A stretch of DNA of 64,000 nt from Anaeramoeba flamelloides. Taxonomy: Eukaryota; Metamonada; Anaeramoebidae. Of this stretch, positions 12,906 to 32,000 are shown one piece after another. The DNA is taken from assembly GCA_027625915.1 (NCBI GenBank), contig JANTQA010000070.1, forward strand, positions 8,995,001-9,059,000, written 5' to 3'. Position 1 is the first letter of the stretch, and each line of letters starts with the position of its first letter. Below the pieces are notes generated by a model. That model searched no databases, was not told the DNA's origin, and saw only the letters and a program-made list of their open reading frames with translations. Made by a program: the position numbers and the translations under genes.

Positions 12906-13678
12906 AATTTTTTAATAATCTTGAAAGTAGCTTAAATTTTTTTATGTAACCATTGTGGAAAAAAAGTGAAAAAGGGAAAAAAATTAAAACATGGTTTTTC
13001 ATGGTAATATTAAGAGTTCCAGAAAACGAAATGAAAAGTAAAAACATTAAAAAGAAGAAACAAATTAACTTCAAATAATAATACATTATATTATTTCCAA
13101 TCAAACCAACAAATAGAATTTAAATCTAGTTTTCATTCAATACCGAAATTGTTGTGTGGTTTTGAAGAACATAAAAATAGTTAATTTTTTTCGACAAATT
13201 TTTAATGAATGTTCAAACAAAAAGAAAAATCCCTACAAAAAGATAGTATTAAAAAAACTGTTATTGTGTTGAATACTTCATTTTATCTTTATTTATTTAT
13301 TCTTTTTTTAATTGATCTTACTTTTCATTTTCGTGTTATCTTAATGTTCCCAATTAAAATTTCTTTCACTTTTTTTCCGTGTTTCATTGTTTGTCCACAA
13401 TGGTTACCTTTTAGAATTGTAACTTTGACTATTTATTTTGAGGAATTAGTCTTTATTTTTTTTTGACAAATCTAAATAAGGATTTATCATCTAGAAAGAA
13501 GTTTAATATTGAAAATAAACAAGATCTTTCCAATATAAGTAATTGGCAAAAATTTTTTTCAAGCTTTATTAAAAGTTAGCGAAAAAAATTTAATATAGAT
13601 TGAACCCTTAACGGCTGATTTAGGTTTTTAATTTATTGTTTTTGAAAAATATAGTTCAGTAAAACCTTGTACTGTTGA

Positions 13679-13885
13679 TTGTAAAATAATTAGAATAAAA
13701 TTTTCATTCAGCTTTCCAAAATAATCACATTGCCAAAAATAAAAATAAGTCACCAAAGGCCTCTAATTCTGTCAAGGAAATGAATAATTTAAGCTGATTT
13801 TAAGAATTAAAAAATTGAAATTTATAATGATTTTACTTTTTTTTTGGAAAGCTGAATGAAAATTTTGTTTTATTTATTTTGCAAC
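13679..13885. mobile_element. Short inverted-repeat element (MITE-like)
   Basis: The ends form an inverted pair of about 39 bp: TTGTAAAATAATTAG ... TTTTCATTCAGCTTTCC at the left and its complement, starting GGAAAGCTGAATGAAAATTT, at 13846-13885. Related single ends lie near 3510-3545 and, inverted, near 12440-12480. It is too short to code. The right end abuts copy 2 of the direct repeat. Confidence 0.5.
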
Positions 13886-13887
13886 TA

Positions 13888-14133
13888 ATAGTACTTTCCA
13901 AACCAAACAATATATACATGAGATCATTTTGTCAAATCATTGTTCTACAACCTTCCAAGTTCAATCACCCTCTTCTTGAACTAACCCAATCAAATTTGGA
14001 CAAACTTGTCACCAAAATCCATAGCCTCCAAATCTTTCAGTTTGATCGATTAAAAACAACAAAAAAAAAGAGACGAAGATTTTTCAGAAAAATTGTTTTA
14101 ATTCTGTCTAAATATACAAAATGATTTTTAAAT
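13888..14133 (+). repeat. Direct repeat with conserved reading frame, copy 2
   Basis: Partner of 12670-12905. Here the plus frame is open for 81 codons (13879-14124) and reads PLLELTQSNLDKLVTKIHSL followed by a basic tail, KKKRRRFFRKI. The first-copy differences leave the core peptide nearly unchanged. That may reflect recent duplication rather than selection, because the most conserved block is identical at the DNA level. Confidence 0.5.
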
Positions 14134-15157
14134 TTCAGAAAAATTTGGAACAAAATTTAATTTAAAATATATAATTTACTTGAAATATCATAGGTTTAAC
14201 ATTCTAAATTGATTTGAATAAAAATACACTATTGTTTAAGTGAAATATATTTTATTGAAAAGAGCTGAAGAAAAAATATTTTTTTTGAGACCTCACTTTT
14301 ATTTCATGAATGGGGATATTTTTGACAAGTATCCGAATAAATAATAACAATCGAAATCATTACATTTAAATTTACACTTCTATATGGACTTAAAGAGAAA
14401 ATTTTGATGTAAAAATTGTCGTAGAAGAGGAAAAAAAAAAACTAAAAACTTTTAAGGTTCGGGCCAATTTACCATGAATTTGTTTCTTATCCAATGAGTG
14501 ACTTTAAACCAAAAATTAATATGAAATTTCACTTCTTTTAGTTGTTAAAAAAACCAAATAACAAAAAATAATTCATTGATCTTAACTGCAAAAAAAAAAT
14601 CCAATTAACAAAAAACCAGTGAATTTCAATTCTAGAAAAAAACAAATTTGAGAGAATAAATATCCTTTTTTTGTTTTATATTTTTCAGCAGCTTAAATTT
14701 CTTCAATTTGAAACAAAGTATTTTCTAAAGGTACAAAATAGTTTTAATTCTATTGAATCTAATTTATGGTTATTCTGTAATACTCTAAATTTAATAGAGT
14801 GAAGTTTATTTTAATATATTCTTTCAATAAAAAACACTAACTTGTTTCAGAAATAAAATAATCAGAAAGAACAATCTTCGAGATCTCCAACAATCTTACA
14901 AAGATTGAAACCACAAATATTTTACAGTTTTATTCTAAATTTTATATTCGAAACTATCTTATTGGAAATTGGATCTTGCTTTTTGGTTTTTTCTTCTCAA
15001 TTTGTATACTCTTTTTTCATTGTTGATTTTTAGAGATCTCTCAATAGACCAAATGTTAGTTTGTTTTAAAATTGGTTATTTGGTATTCTTAAAAATTTTC
15101 CATAATAAATTTTTTACCATTCCAGAGTGTTATTTTTTCTCTGTAATTCCACCACCC

Positions 15158-15913
15158 TTAAGGGATTAGCGTCACCATAGATTTACCAATCATTAAATTA
15201 TGTTGTAATTGGGTGTAAATGGTATTAGTGCACTATGGCTCAAATAGCTCTAAAAAATCTATTATAAATCTTATTGCACAATAAATTATTACATTTTTTA
15301 CTAATGATCACTATTAAAAAAGTTTCATTTTGAAAAAAATTTTTTTAATTCCTTTTCTAAATCTAAAAATAGAAACCCAAAATAAAGTATTCTGGTATTA
15401 CATAATTTAGATTTAGAACTTTCAAAAGTAACTATTTTTTTAATTTTTGAATTTCAAAGACTAACTCAATAATCATCAACATAAAAGCTCAAAGACTGAT
15501 TATTTTTGTTTGTTTTTGATAAAGGCACTTGTAGCATCAATATATTTGCATGATTTGAGAAATAATTAGTCAAAAAACATTATTCTTGAATTTTTTAATT
15601 TTTAAAAAAAAACGATTTTTTTAGTAACTAATCTACATTTCGCCACAAATTTAAGAAAGATATTTTGTGACTTTGTAGTCTGAATATTGATAATTCAACC
15701 TTTAAATTTATGGCGAAATGCAGATTTTATTCTGAAATTGTTGAGTTTTTTACTTATACATAGATCATTTTTAATAGATGAGATCAACAAATATTACTAC
15801 TTGACTAATCGATTTTTTAGAGACATTTGAACAATGTAGCACTAATGTTGTTACGGTCTAATAACAGCATACTTTGATCCTAGGCTTCTCCTTGGTAGAC
15901 GCTAATCCCTTAA
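15158..15913. mobile_element. TTAA-flanked MITE (piggyBac-type), copy A
   Basis: A TTAA at each edge (15158-15161 and 15910-15913) encloses ends GGGATTAGCGTC ... GACGCTAATCCC. Past the perfect 12 bp, the two ends stay similar for over 100 bp (CTAAAAAATCTATTA against CTAAAAAATCGATTA, inverted). The centre carries a second inverted pair built on CATTTCGCCACAAATTTAA. TTAA targets and GGG/CCC ends are piggyBac traits. No transposase frame is present. A diverged copy lies inverted from 63126, and a half copy at 49605-49870. It ends only 147 bp before the C2 gene ATG, so it may have supplied promoter or 5' UTR sequence. Confidence 0.75.
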
Positions 15914-16059
15914 ATATTATTTTTCACTTATCTTAAAAACAACTTGAAAAAAATTCAACAGGAGTTTCAAATATCATTCAAATTGAACTTTAATAAGATC
16001 CCGAATTCCAAAAGTCGAAATTATATTCATTTTTCTTTTCTTTTTTCCAGAATCATTTT

Positions 16060-22564
<6,505 letters not shown>

Positions 22565-24592
22565 TTTGATTTTTTCCAATTTTTATGACGAATAAAATAT
22601 ATATATAATCAAATTAAAAAAATGAAAAAAAAAAAAAAAAAAATCGGAGAAAGAATATGTAACTATTATTATATATTAACTAATTTATATATTAAATAGT
22701 TTTTGGAAAAGGGATATTTAAAATAATTTCTTAATTAAAAATCTTTTTATTATCCATTAGAAACATTTTTTATTAACAAAAATGTTTGAAATATTTTTCC
22801 CAAAGATTCAATATTTTCTTAAATCAAAATACACTCATCATCTAAAATTTAATTATTTCATTAAATAAATTACTAATTTAATTTGGTTTTGGATTTTTTT
22901 TAATTAATAATCAAGACTTTTTTTATTATAAATTGTTTCTTATTTTGATACATTTTTCCAATAATTTATAATATTGTGAGAGTAGTTCAAAAAAACTATT
23001 TTTTATCATAAAAAAAAAATTGCAATTTAATCCATATGTTAAATCAAATGTTTTTAATTTTTAAAGTTTAATGAAGAAACATTTGGAAAATTATTTATAT
23101 TTTTTCTGTTTTTTAACTTGTTTTATTCAATCTTTTTCATTGTTTTTAAAAAAAAACCAATCCAATTAAATTACTTTTTGATTTTGATAATTAATTTGAA
23201 GAAACATCGATCGGCCGAATAAAACAAATTGTAATGTATAGATACATGTGTTGTTCAAATATTTACCTTTTTGAAATAAAATTCTTTTTCAACAGAAAGA
23301 GAATAAGATATCATGCTTTTAAAAATAAAACTTAAATTAAAAGAAAAGGCAAAAGAAAATGATTTTGATAAGAATATTTAATGTTAATCACAAGATCAAA
23401 AAAATATTTCTAAAATTATCAATATAACAGATCATTTCAAACAAAAAAAAAAAATTTAATTGAATTTTAATTCTTAATATAAAAGAAAACAAATAGGAAA
23501 TTTATTATTTAAGAAATTAAGTACATTTGACCAACTTGAAATTTTTTAATAGTATAAACCTTACTGTAAAAAATATTTTTTGAATGTCACTAAATATTGA
23601 AACTTTGAAAACAAAACAGTATTCTTAATTACTTTATTTGTGAAAAGAAAGCGAACCCAAGTAATTATGAGTTAAATCTTTCATTTTTCGATTCTTTGAA
23701 CATTTTTTGTTTTTTGATGAAAATTTTGACTTTTATTAAATAAAGTTTTGGATCTAGAAACGTGTTTATACAATAAAATGAAATTAATCAAAGAGTAAAC
23801 CAAAAAAATATACCTAAAAAGGTGTTTATTTGAAACGAATATTTTCTTTTAGAAGAACAACAACAAAAGATCACCATTCCAAATAAATTTTTTAAAACAA
23901 GAAGGAAAAAAAAATAATTGAACACAGCATATTATCGAAGATTTATTTTCTCTTTATCTTCTTCATTTGGATGAAGGAAAACAAATAATAATTTTAAATT
24001 TCTCACATCATTAATATTGATTTTTATTTTACAAAATATTTTTTTACAAAATTGCTTTCAAAATTTCTATTTCGAATATTTTTATCAAACAATACTAAAA
24101 TAAAGAATAGTATTTCAAAAAATAAAATAAAGGGATTGAAATTTCGGAATCAAAAAACAGTTACACAAGATTCAACCCCAAAAAAAAAATGAAAAATTTA
24201 GAAAAAATTAATCAGATTCAGAATTATTTTGAGTTTCCAATAAGAGTGAACATAAATAATTATCAAACAAAACGAATGATAGAATAATTCTTTATTATTA
24301 TAAATAGAATTTTTAAAAAACATCCTATTTTCTTGAGACAAAACTAGAATTAACTGAATCAAATGAAAATAGGATTTTTAATTTCATTTTGGGGAATTCT
24401 TTAGAAATAAAAAGTAATTTGTTTCTCAAAAATTTGGCAAATAAAAATATTTTCATGAAGAATAAAATCAAAATCAAAATCAAATTAGTAATAAGCAATT
24501 GTATCAAATGTTAGAGACACGATCAAGAAATAAATGATTTTTTATTTATTTTTTCAAGCTAAATCTTTTCATTTTTTGAATTTCTTTTTTTT

Positions 24593-24793
24593 GTTGGTAT
24601 GAAAATAAATTACAGTAAAAGTTTTTTTTTTAAGTGTAAAAGAAAAAATCAATAATTTAATGAAAATACAAAATTATTTATAAAAAAATTTTGATTAATT
24701 CAGAGCTTAAATAATAGGATTTAAACAACTAATTGTTTTTCATTTTTCCACTTTAAAAAAAAACTTTTACTGTAATTTATTTTCGTTTCCAAC
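24593..24793. mobile_element. 201 bp MITE with ~60 bp inverted ends
   Basis: The left arm, GTTGGTATGAAAATAAATTA then CAGTAAAAGTTTTTTTTTTA, is mirrored at the right by CTTTTACTGTAATTTATTTT then CGTTTCCAAC. The arms include TA|CAGTAAAAG, so it may be a Tc1/mariner-like foldback whose TA/CAGT ends were later enlarged, or an element with longer ends. Non-coding. Confidence 0.65.
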
Positions 24794-25001
24794 AATAAAT
24801 TAATCAAAAAATCCTCTTTTGATTTGAAAATTTAGATTTAAATAGATAAAATTGAAAATATCAATGATTGCTTGGATAAATAAACTAATTAAAGAAATAA
24901 AAAAAAAAAACACAAAAATAATAGATGGAGTTAAAGATTTTTTTATTATGATTTAAACAGGGGAATTCTACCAAAAAATACAACTAATTTGTTTCGTTAT
25001 A

Positions 25002-25198
25002 CAGTCAGTTTCACTTTTAAGGCACAAACTTTCAACGAAATTTAAGGCACAAAAAAATCTCAAATTAAGGCACAAAATTTGGAATTTTTTTTTTTACAAT
25101 TTATTTTTACTAGAATTTGAATTTTGTGCTTTAATTTAAGATTTTTTTTGTGACTTAAATTTTGTTGAAAGTTTGTGCCTTAAAAGTGAAACTGACTG
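25002..25198. mobile_element. 197 bp mariner-type MITE, copy 1
   Basis: TA on each side encloses CAGTCAGTTTCACTTTTAAG ... CTTAAAAGTGAAACTGACTG. Nearly the whole element is one long hairpin. The left arm repeats AAGGCACAAA three times and the right arm mirrors it with small changes. TA duplication and CAGT ends are typical of Tc1/mariner. A diverged copy lies at 40079-40276. Confidence 0.85.
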
Positions 25199-25495
25199 TA
25201 AGTACTTGCGAATATTATTTGTCCTCTTTTTTTTTTTTTTCTTATTGTAAAATGTCTTTAATTTTTTTTTGATGAAAAAGGAATCGATTCATTTACCATC
25301 GCTTTCTTTTTGGTAAAAAAGGAAAATGAGAAAATGATAAATAATTCAATAAAGTAAAAGTATAATAAATTTTGAGTTAAAGACTATTTAAAATCTGAAA
25401 ATTGATTTTGTACTTAAATTTCATCTAATCAGATGTTGATATATTGACTCTAACCAAGAAAGAAAAACTCTCAAAAAAAAAAAAACAAGAAGAAT

Positions 25496-25740
25496 TATAG
25501 ACAAATAACTCTACAATTATAAGATTTAAGAACATTTTAAAATTAATTTTTTTAAAATTATTTCTTATTCTTGAAATGTTTGTACGATCTTAAGGAATTA
25601 AGTATAAATATAAATATAAAATATTTTGAAAGAATATCTAAATAATTGATTTTGTAAAAAGGGGTTTACAGAAACTAATTTTTTAAAATAATAATAATAA
25701 TCTCTAAAAAATGATAATTTTGAGAAAAATGGTATTTTTG
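25496..25740. repeat. Dispersed repeat, inverted partner of 19918-20160
   Basis: See the partner. The match covers about 240 bp with few gaps and includes GAACATTTTAAAATTAATTT and AAATATAAAATATTTTGAAA. No coding capacity. Confidence 0.65.
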
Positions 25741-26005
25741 CTGAAAATCAACGAATGAATAAAAAAAATAAAAATAATAAAAATTTATCAAGAAATCAAT
25801 TAATTTATTTAAATTATGATAAAATATGTATTTTGAGAAAATAAATATTACCATTCAACGTAGAAGTAATATTTATGAGAAAATATTTTTGTAATAAATT
25901 ATTATTATTTTTCTCGTATTAAAATTAGGTACTTTAATTAATTCTCATATCTAAGAATTCTATATTGAGCTTTTTCAAATTACTAAAAAATTGGTAATAA
26001 CAATT

Positions 26006-29000
26006 TTAATTTTGTCTTTGGTTTCTATACCAATTTTGTTGGTTTTGTCCTTGTTGTATTTGTTGTTGTTGATAATTTTGTTGTTGTCCTTGTTGTTGTT
26101 GGTAATTCTGTTGCTGGTTTTGTTGATAATTCTGTTGTTGGTTTTGCTGGTTTTGTTGTTGGTTTTGCTGTTGCTGCTGTTGTTGGTTTTGTTGTTGTCC
26201 TTGTTGTTGTTGTTGATAATTCTGTTGCATTTGGTTTTGTTGTTGATAGTTTTGTTGTTGTTGTTGTTGATAATTCTGTTGCATTTGGTTTTGTTGTTGT
26301 CCTTGCTGTTGTTGTTGCATTTGGTTTTGATCTTGGGGATAATAATATTGCATATTGTAATTCATGTTCCTTTGTGGATATTGTGAATAAAATTGTGAAT
26401 AATATTTTTGTAAATTGTCATTTTGAAATTGATCTTTTAATTTTTAAAAAAATATCAAGAAAAAAAAGATGATTTTATTTAAGATATTAGAAGAAAGAAT
26501 AATTAGTAAGAGAAAATAATAAAATAAAAAAAAAATGGTGAAATATTTACTATAATATTGACTTATTATTGCAGCTATATAAATAAAATAAGAGAAGTAA
26601 TTAAAAATATAATTTTTATCACATTTAGAATTAAGAGAAATTAAAACAATTAAATAAAATAAATAAAAATTCAAATAAAAGAAAACCAAAAAAATTTTTA
26701 AAAATAATACGAGATTTCAAAAAAAAACTATTTTTTGATTTAAAATTTAATAATATTAAATTGAAAGTAATGCTCTGTTTAGGAGATCAATTATGGGCTG
26801 TCATCACAAAATGCGAAAAATTGCAAATTTTTCTGAATATTATTCTACTTATTTTGTAGGAAAAGAATTGGTATCTTAGATACTTGAGGCATTATTGACC
26901 ATTGACAGGCGATATTAAAAATTTTTCCACAAAAAAAAATTAAATTCATATATAAACTTTTTTCAATCCAAAGAACCCAGTTTTAATGAGGAAACAGTAC
27001 ATGTTCTATGAGTTGAATTCGGTATTCTTCTCAAAACAAAATTTCAATTTTAAATCTGATCATTTTTTCAATTTTTAGATCATTTTTTTTTTTATTTTTT
27101 GATTTTTGCCCTTTTTTTTTGGATTAAATTATTTATTTTTTCTTGTTTGTATTTTGCTTTTTGCTTTTTTTTCTTCTTTTTTTTTGTTTTTTGATTTGTT
27201 TTTCTAATTTTTTTTTAAAATTTTATTTCAAAAAAAAAAATGTTTGAAACTTCAAATTAACTTTATGAAAATTGTGGCATATGTAATTTTTTAAAAAATT
27301 CATACATTTCAAATTAAAAAATCTTATTTTTAACAATTTTAATTTTCTAAAGAAATTGAGAAAATTTTGCACAAGAAATTCCAATGAAAGGTTCCCAAAA
27401 AATTTTTTTTAACGTTTTATTTTTTTTGAAATTTATGGTTTGTTCAGATTTTTCTATTATGAATATCAACTCAAAACTGAACTTTATTATTTATCTTATT
27501 TCTAAACAATCGTAGTTTGGTTGTTTTAAAAAAAAAAAAAAAAAAAAAAAGTGAATTTTTCATTTTTGGCTAGGATACTTTGAGTGAAATGGTGTTTAGA
27601 ATCAATAAATGGTAAAGAACAATTTTCTGTATTTAAAGAGTTATATTGGCTTTAGGTTTAATAATGATATTTTAAAATAAAATTGTCCTGATTATTTTTG
27701 TAGAATAACTTTTTGTGATCATTTCAAAAATAAGTTTTCAAATTTTTTTTTTTCTTTTTTCTTGAATTTGCTTTTATGTTAATGAAGAAATGAATAAAAT
27801 ACGTATTGATTATTAATAAATGTTTATAATAATTATGATAACATAAAAGAAGGGATAAAATTCTATGATAAATATTATTTTATATTGCCCATTCAAAAGT
27901 TTGTGAACGTATTTTTTGTATCAAAAGGGTTGATTTTTAAATATTTTAAATTTGTTTTTTGTAAAATTGCCACTTTGTATTTATAAAAGAGATTTGTTCC
28001 TTCTCAAAAAAAAGTATTATTTTTTTTTAATAAAAGTAAAAAAAAATATTGTGCAAATTTTTCTCTGTATAAAAATAGTACAAAGGAAACATCATCACCA
28101 CAATTTCAAAAAATCAACTTTTTTAAAAAAATTCAAAAAAAAAAAATGTTTAGCAGTTTTGTAGAAAATTTATCTTGATCTAAAAAAAAAATTCTGACTG
28201 AAAGTTTAATACCAGTGATAAGTCATCTCTGGTTGATTTTGGAACCGTAAGATATTTTTTGCAAATATCCGAAAAATCCCTTTTTTTGAAAATTCAGATT
28301 TTGGAAATGTATATAAAATTTGTAGAAAAATTAGAGAAATAACATAAAATGATGAAAAAAGAAACCTTAATACAAGAATTTTAAATATTGTTTTTCCTCC
28401 AATTAAAAAACAATGAGAAAATAAAAGATCGTTTTTTAATTTTAATAACTACTCTTATTTGATTGTGAATTTTTCAAGATCTTTAAAAAGAAATTATTAT
28501 TTACAAGAGTTTACATAATTTACAATATAATTTTCAGCTAACTACAAGTCAAAATACTACAAAACGATGATCTAACACAAACTGTGAAAAAGAAAGTCAA
28601 AAGTCAAAAAAAGAAAACAATTAAAAATGTAGAACAAAAAAAACGCTTTTACAATCAGTTCAGAAAACAGTTCAACTGAAAGCTTGTCAACTGTTTTACA
28701 GGAGCTATTGAATAACTTTTTTTGTTGCACATTTTTAATGATACATAAATCAAGAAAAAAATTAATTGATCTCAATTTTACTTTTTTTGTTCATTGAAGT
28801 TTCTTTGTTGATGCATTTTTCTTGAATGCACTCAACAAAATATTTTATCTTATACAACACTCTCTTGCACTCATATCCTCTCATATTTTGTAATCATCCA
28901 AGATCCAAAATTAGAGAATATTTGCTCGCGTTCGGAAGGATAAGAACAGATATCTATTTTGTTTAATCTAGAGACAAAAATTAAAAATTATAAAAAAAAA

Positions 29001-32000
29001 ACTTCAATTCAATAATATTTTTAATCATTATTGGGGAAATGAAATCATGTTAACGAATTCTTCATTAATCAAATCAATACAAAAAATAAAATAAAAATAT
29101 TTTTAATTCTATTTTAGTTAATTAAAAAAGTTCTAACAAAAATAATTCCCAAAGAAGAAATATACTTTATTGGTTTTAGAAAAGATATTTGATTTTAGTG
29201 CAACACAATTCTTTAATGTTTTGATTTTTCGAATTTTAAAAGGAAAAGTAATCAAAATAACAATAGTTGAATTGATAAATAAATGAAAATGAGATTTTGA
29301 AAAAGCGTTGGTTGCTTTCTTATTATTATAGGAGTTACTTGAAATGATTATAGTAGTTTCTTGAAATTATTATAGTAGTTTCTTGAAATTATTTCATTTT
29401 TTTAGAAAAAACTAACCATAAATTGAACATTTTTTTATAGTACTTTTATAATAATAATAATAAAACTTTGTTTGGAATGATTGTATTTTTTGTTTTTTTT
29501 TCTTTAAATTTATGGTGTTTTGATCATTAAATTTCTTAATTTGAATTAATTTTTCTTAATTTGAATAAATTTTTTGATATTATCTTGGTTTATCTTTTAA
29601 CAAAAATAGTTTTAAAAAAAAAAAAAATATATATATATATACAGTAATATTGTGGATGCACGTATTGTTGTTGGTTCATATTTGTTTGATTTCTATTTTG
29701 AAAATTTTGGGTTTGTTGTTGTTTATTTTCTTTATAATTATTTTGTGGTTTATTATTATTTTGATCATTTGTTCTAAAGGCATCACCAACATTCATCTAT
29801 GAATTGAATTAAATAAAATTAAAATAAAGAAATTTCAAATTAATTATTAAAAATAAAAATTATAACAATAATCAAACCAATTTAACTAGGATCAATACTG
29901 ATCATTATCATGTTATTTAATTTATTCCAATTGTATAATAGATATTTCCGAACGAAAGAAGATCAAATTTCTTATAAAAATATCTTTATTAATCTAAATT
30001 CTGATATGATTATTTCAACATTGAAAATTATTATTCATTATTTATTTTCCCTTAATATTCATCTAATTTGTTTATTTGTAAAGAATTACTAGAACAAAAG
30101 ATATGAAATTTTCATTTCTCAATTTTATTGTTAAGGATTTTGTGCTAAAAAACACTTTATCTGTTAAAGAGTGGATTTTTAAGTGACTAAATTCGTATCT
30201 TCTAATTCAAAGATAGAATAAACATACATTGAAGTTTCTAGTCACAGTCGTTAGAAGCATTTTAAACTTAATTTAAGCTATTTCCAAAAAAGAGTGGCAA
30301 ATTTATATAAAATGCCTTTATTAAACTCAATTCTAATATAATCTATTTAAATATCCAAAATTGTAATTCATCATTTATTGATTCTTAATAAGAATCCAAT
30401 TTGTTTGTTTGTACTGTATTACTTTAATAAAAGATATGAAAGTTTATGATCTCAATTTTGTATGATATTTTTTAGCGTTGAAAATTGGTGTTTATTTTTT
30501 TATTTTTGATCATAGAAATTTTTTTCAAAGGGGTTTAATCTAGATAAGAATTGAGAAGAGAATGGTAAACTGATAAATGTATTTATTTTATGAAATATTT
30601 AAAAAAAATGACCTACTTTTTTGGAAATAGCTTGAATTAAACAAAATATTTTTTCAAAATAAATATTGATCATTTTTTACTTGTATCGAAAAAAATCTGC
30701 TTAACTGTTCAAAACAATCAATAAAGATTAAAAAGGATTTTAAAAAATAAATGGCAATAAGAAATCCAAGAACTAATATGATTTATCTTTGAAATATAAA
30801 AGTATAAAACACAAATTTTTAATTGCGAAGATTACCACAGAAACAGGAATTCAATTTTTTATTTTATTTGATATACCCAGAGAAAAACACAAATAATAAA
30901 TAATTTTTGTTTTCTGGTTTAATTGTTTTACTAGTAGATGCTTAGAAACTAGTAATTTTTGTGATTGGAATCGTTTTAGTAAAATTAAGCTTTTCAAAAA
31001 TAATTGAAACACTTTTCAAAAAAATGCTTAACAAGTTTTTTAATTTGAAACATTACTATTGTGAACAATTAAGTGCTTAATAATTTCACAAAAAAAAAAT
31101 TTACTACTTTTTTGGCATGTCACGCCTTTTTTCACAACAGTTACAAAAATCGCACAAATCAAAGAAATCACAGAAGATTGAAAATAAAAGGTGATTATAA
31201 TAAATAAAAAAAAAAATTAAAAGTGTCAATCACAAAATGGTGCAATAATTACAATAACAATTTTTTACAATAAAGTCTTACAGTCGGGTAGTTTTAAAAA
31301 AGTGAGAGAAAAAATTTTTCAAAAGTATATTATAAAGTAGATGATAAACTTCTGGAGACCTATTTTTATTATTTTTTAAAAAGTATTTTGGTCACACTTT
31401 TTTAAAAAGACTTTATAAGCTTTTCTTTGATGAACAGAGTTCCCAAAATGATTCCATTTTTGGAATCTTTAAAATTGCATAAATTTAAAATTTTGAATCA
31501 CAAATAAAAATGATTTCAATGGAATCGGTTTTTATCAACATTTTTCAACTTGTTAAAGTACCTTTTAAGAATAATTTTTCAAAAACACCAAATATTATTC
31601 TTCTTCTTTTTCCGTGGAATCAAAAAAGAATTTTTTATTTGGTACAAAAGCTCTATCAAAAAAAAAAAAAAAAAAAAAGATTCTTTTGATTCCATTTCTG
31701 AGCTGAATAATTTTTTTCTAAAAAAGAAACAAACACAAAATCAGGATTGACGAAAAGACGAATAAAACTAAAATTTTAAGAAGAAAAATCACAAAGATTT
31801 ATTTATTATTTGTAACCATGAAATTCTCTCAAGTAATTCTTAAAACCCAATTTGTGAATTATTAAACTTATAGGATTGTGTGATTCTATTAAAAACCAAT
31901 TTAAATGAGAAATAAGTTGAGATTAATCATTTGAAATAAAAAGGAATCATTTGATTCTGTGGAATCAAAAAAAGATTTTTTTTACTTTTTTCGAAAAAAG

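Larger units (their letters stand above)
11817..16059. other. Spacer between the membrane-protein gene and the C2 gene
   Basis: It holds the upstream region of the leftward membrane-protein gene and, at its right end, that of the C2 gene. No gene is convincing. It contains a poly-A run near 12050-12071, a short inverted-repeat element at 13679-13885, a direct repeat at 12670-12905 and 13888-14133, and a 756 bp MITE at 15158-15913. Just before the C2 start, a pyrimidine run ending in CAG at 16050 looks like a 3' splice site, so the C2 gene may have a 5' untranslated exon somewhere in this spacer. Confidence 0.6.
22565..26005. other. Convergent spacer between C2 and RRM genes
   Basis: Both flanking genes end here. 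The content is a poly-A run near 22624-22643, two TA-type MITEs (24593-24793 and 25002-25198) and a dispersed repeat (25496-25740). No reading frame of ordinary composition was found. Confidence 0.65.

Noticed and set aside
25991-26386. Plus-strand Leu-rich frame
   Set aside because: It is the complement of CAA/CAG glutamine codons of RRM exon 5.
29590-29796. ATG at 29796 as the start of a separate N/Q-rich protein
   Set aside because: It directly follows an AG acceptor, and its first residues complete the last strand of the RRM when joined in phase to 32738. The tail of this frame (IYIYIFFFF) is intron sequence.
31266-31415. Small inverted pair AAAGTCTTACAGTC ... GACTTTATAAGC as a MITE
   Set aside because: The match is short and gapped, and no second copy was found, so it is mentioned only within the intron entry.
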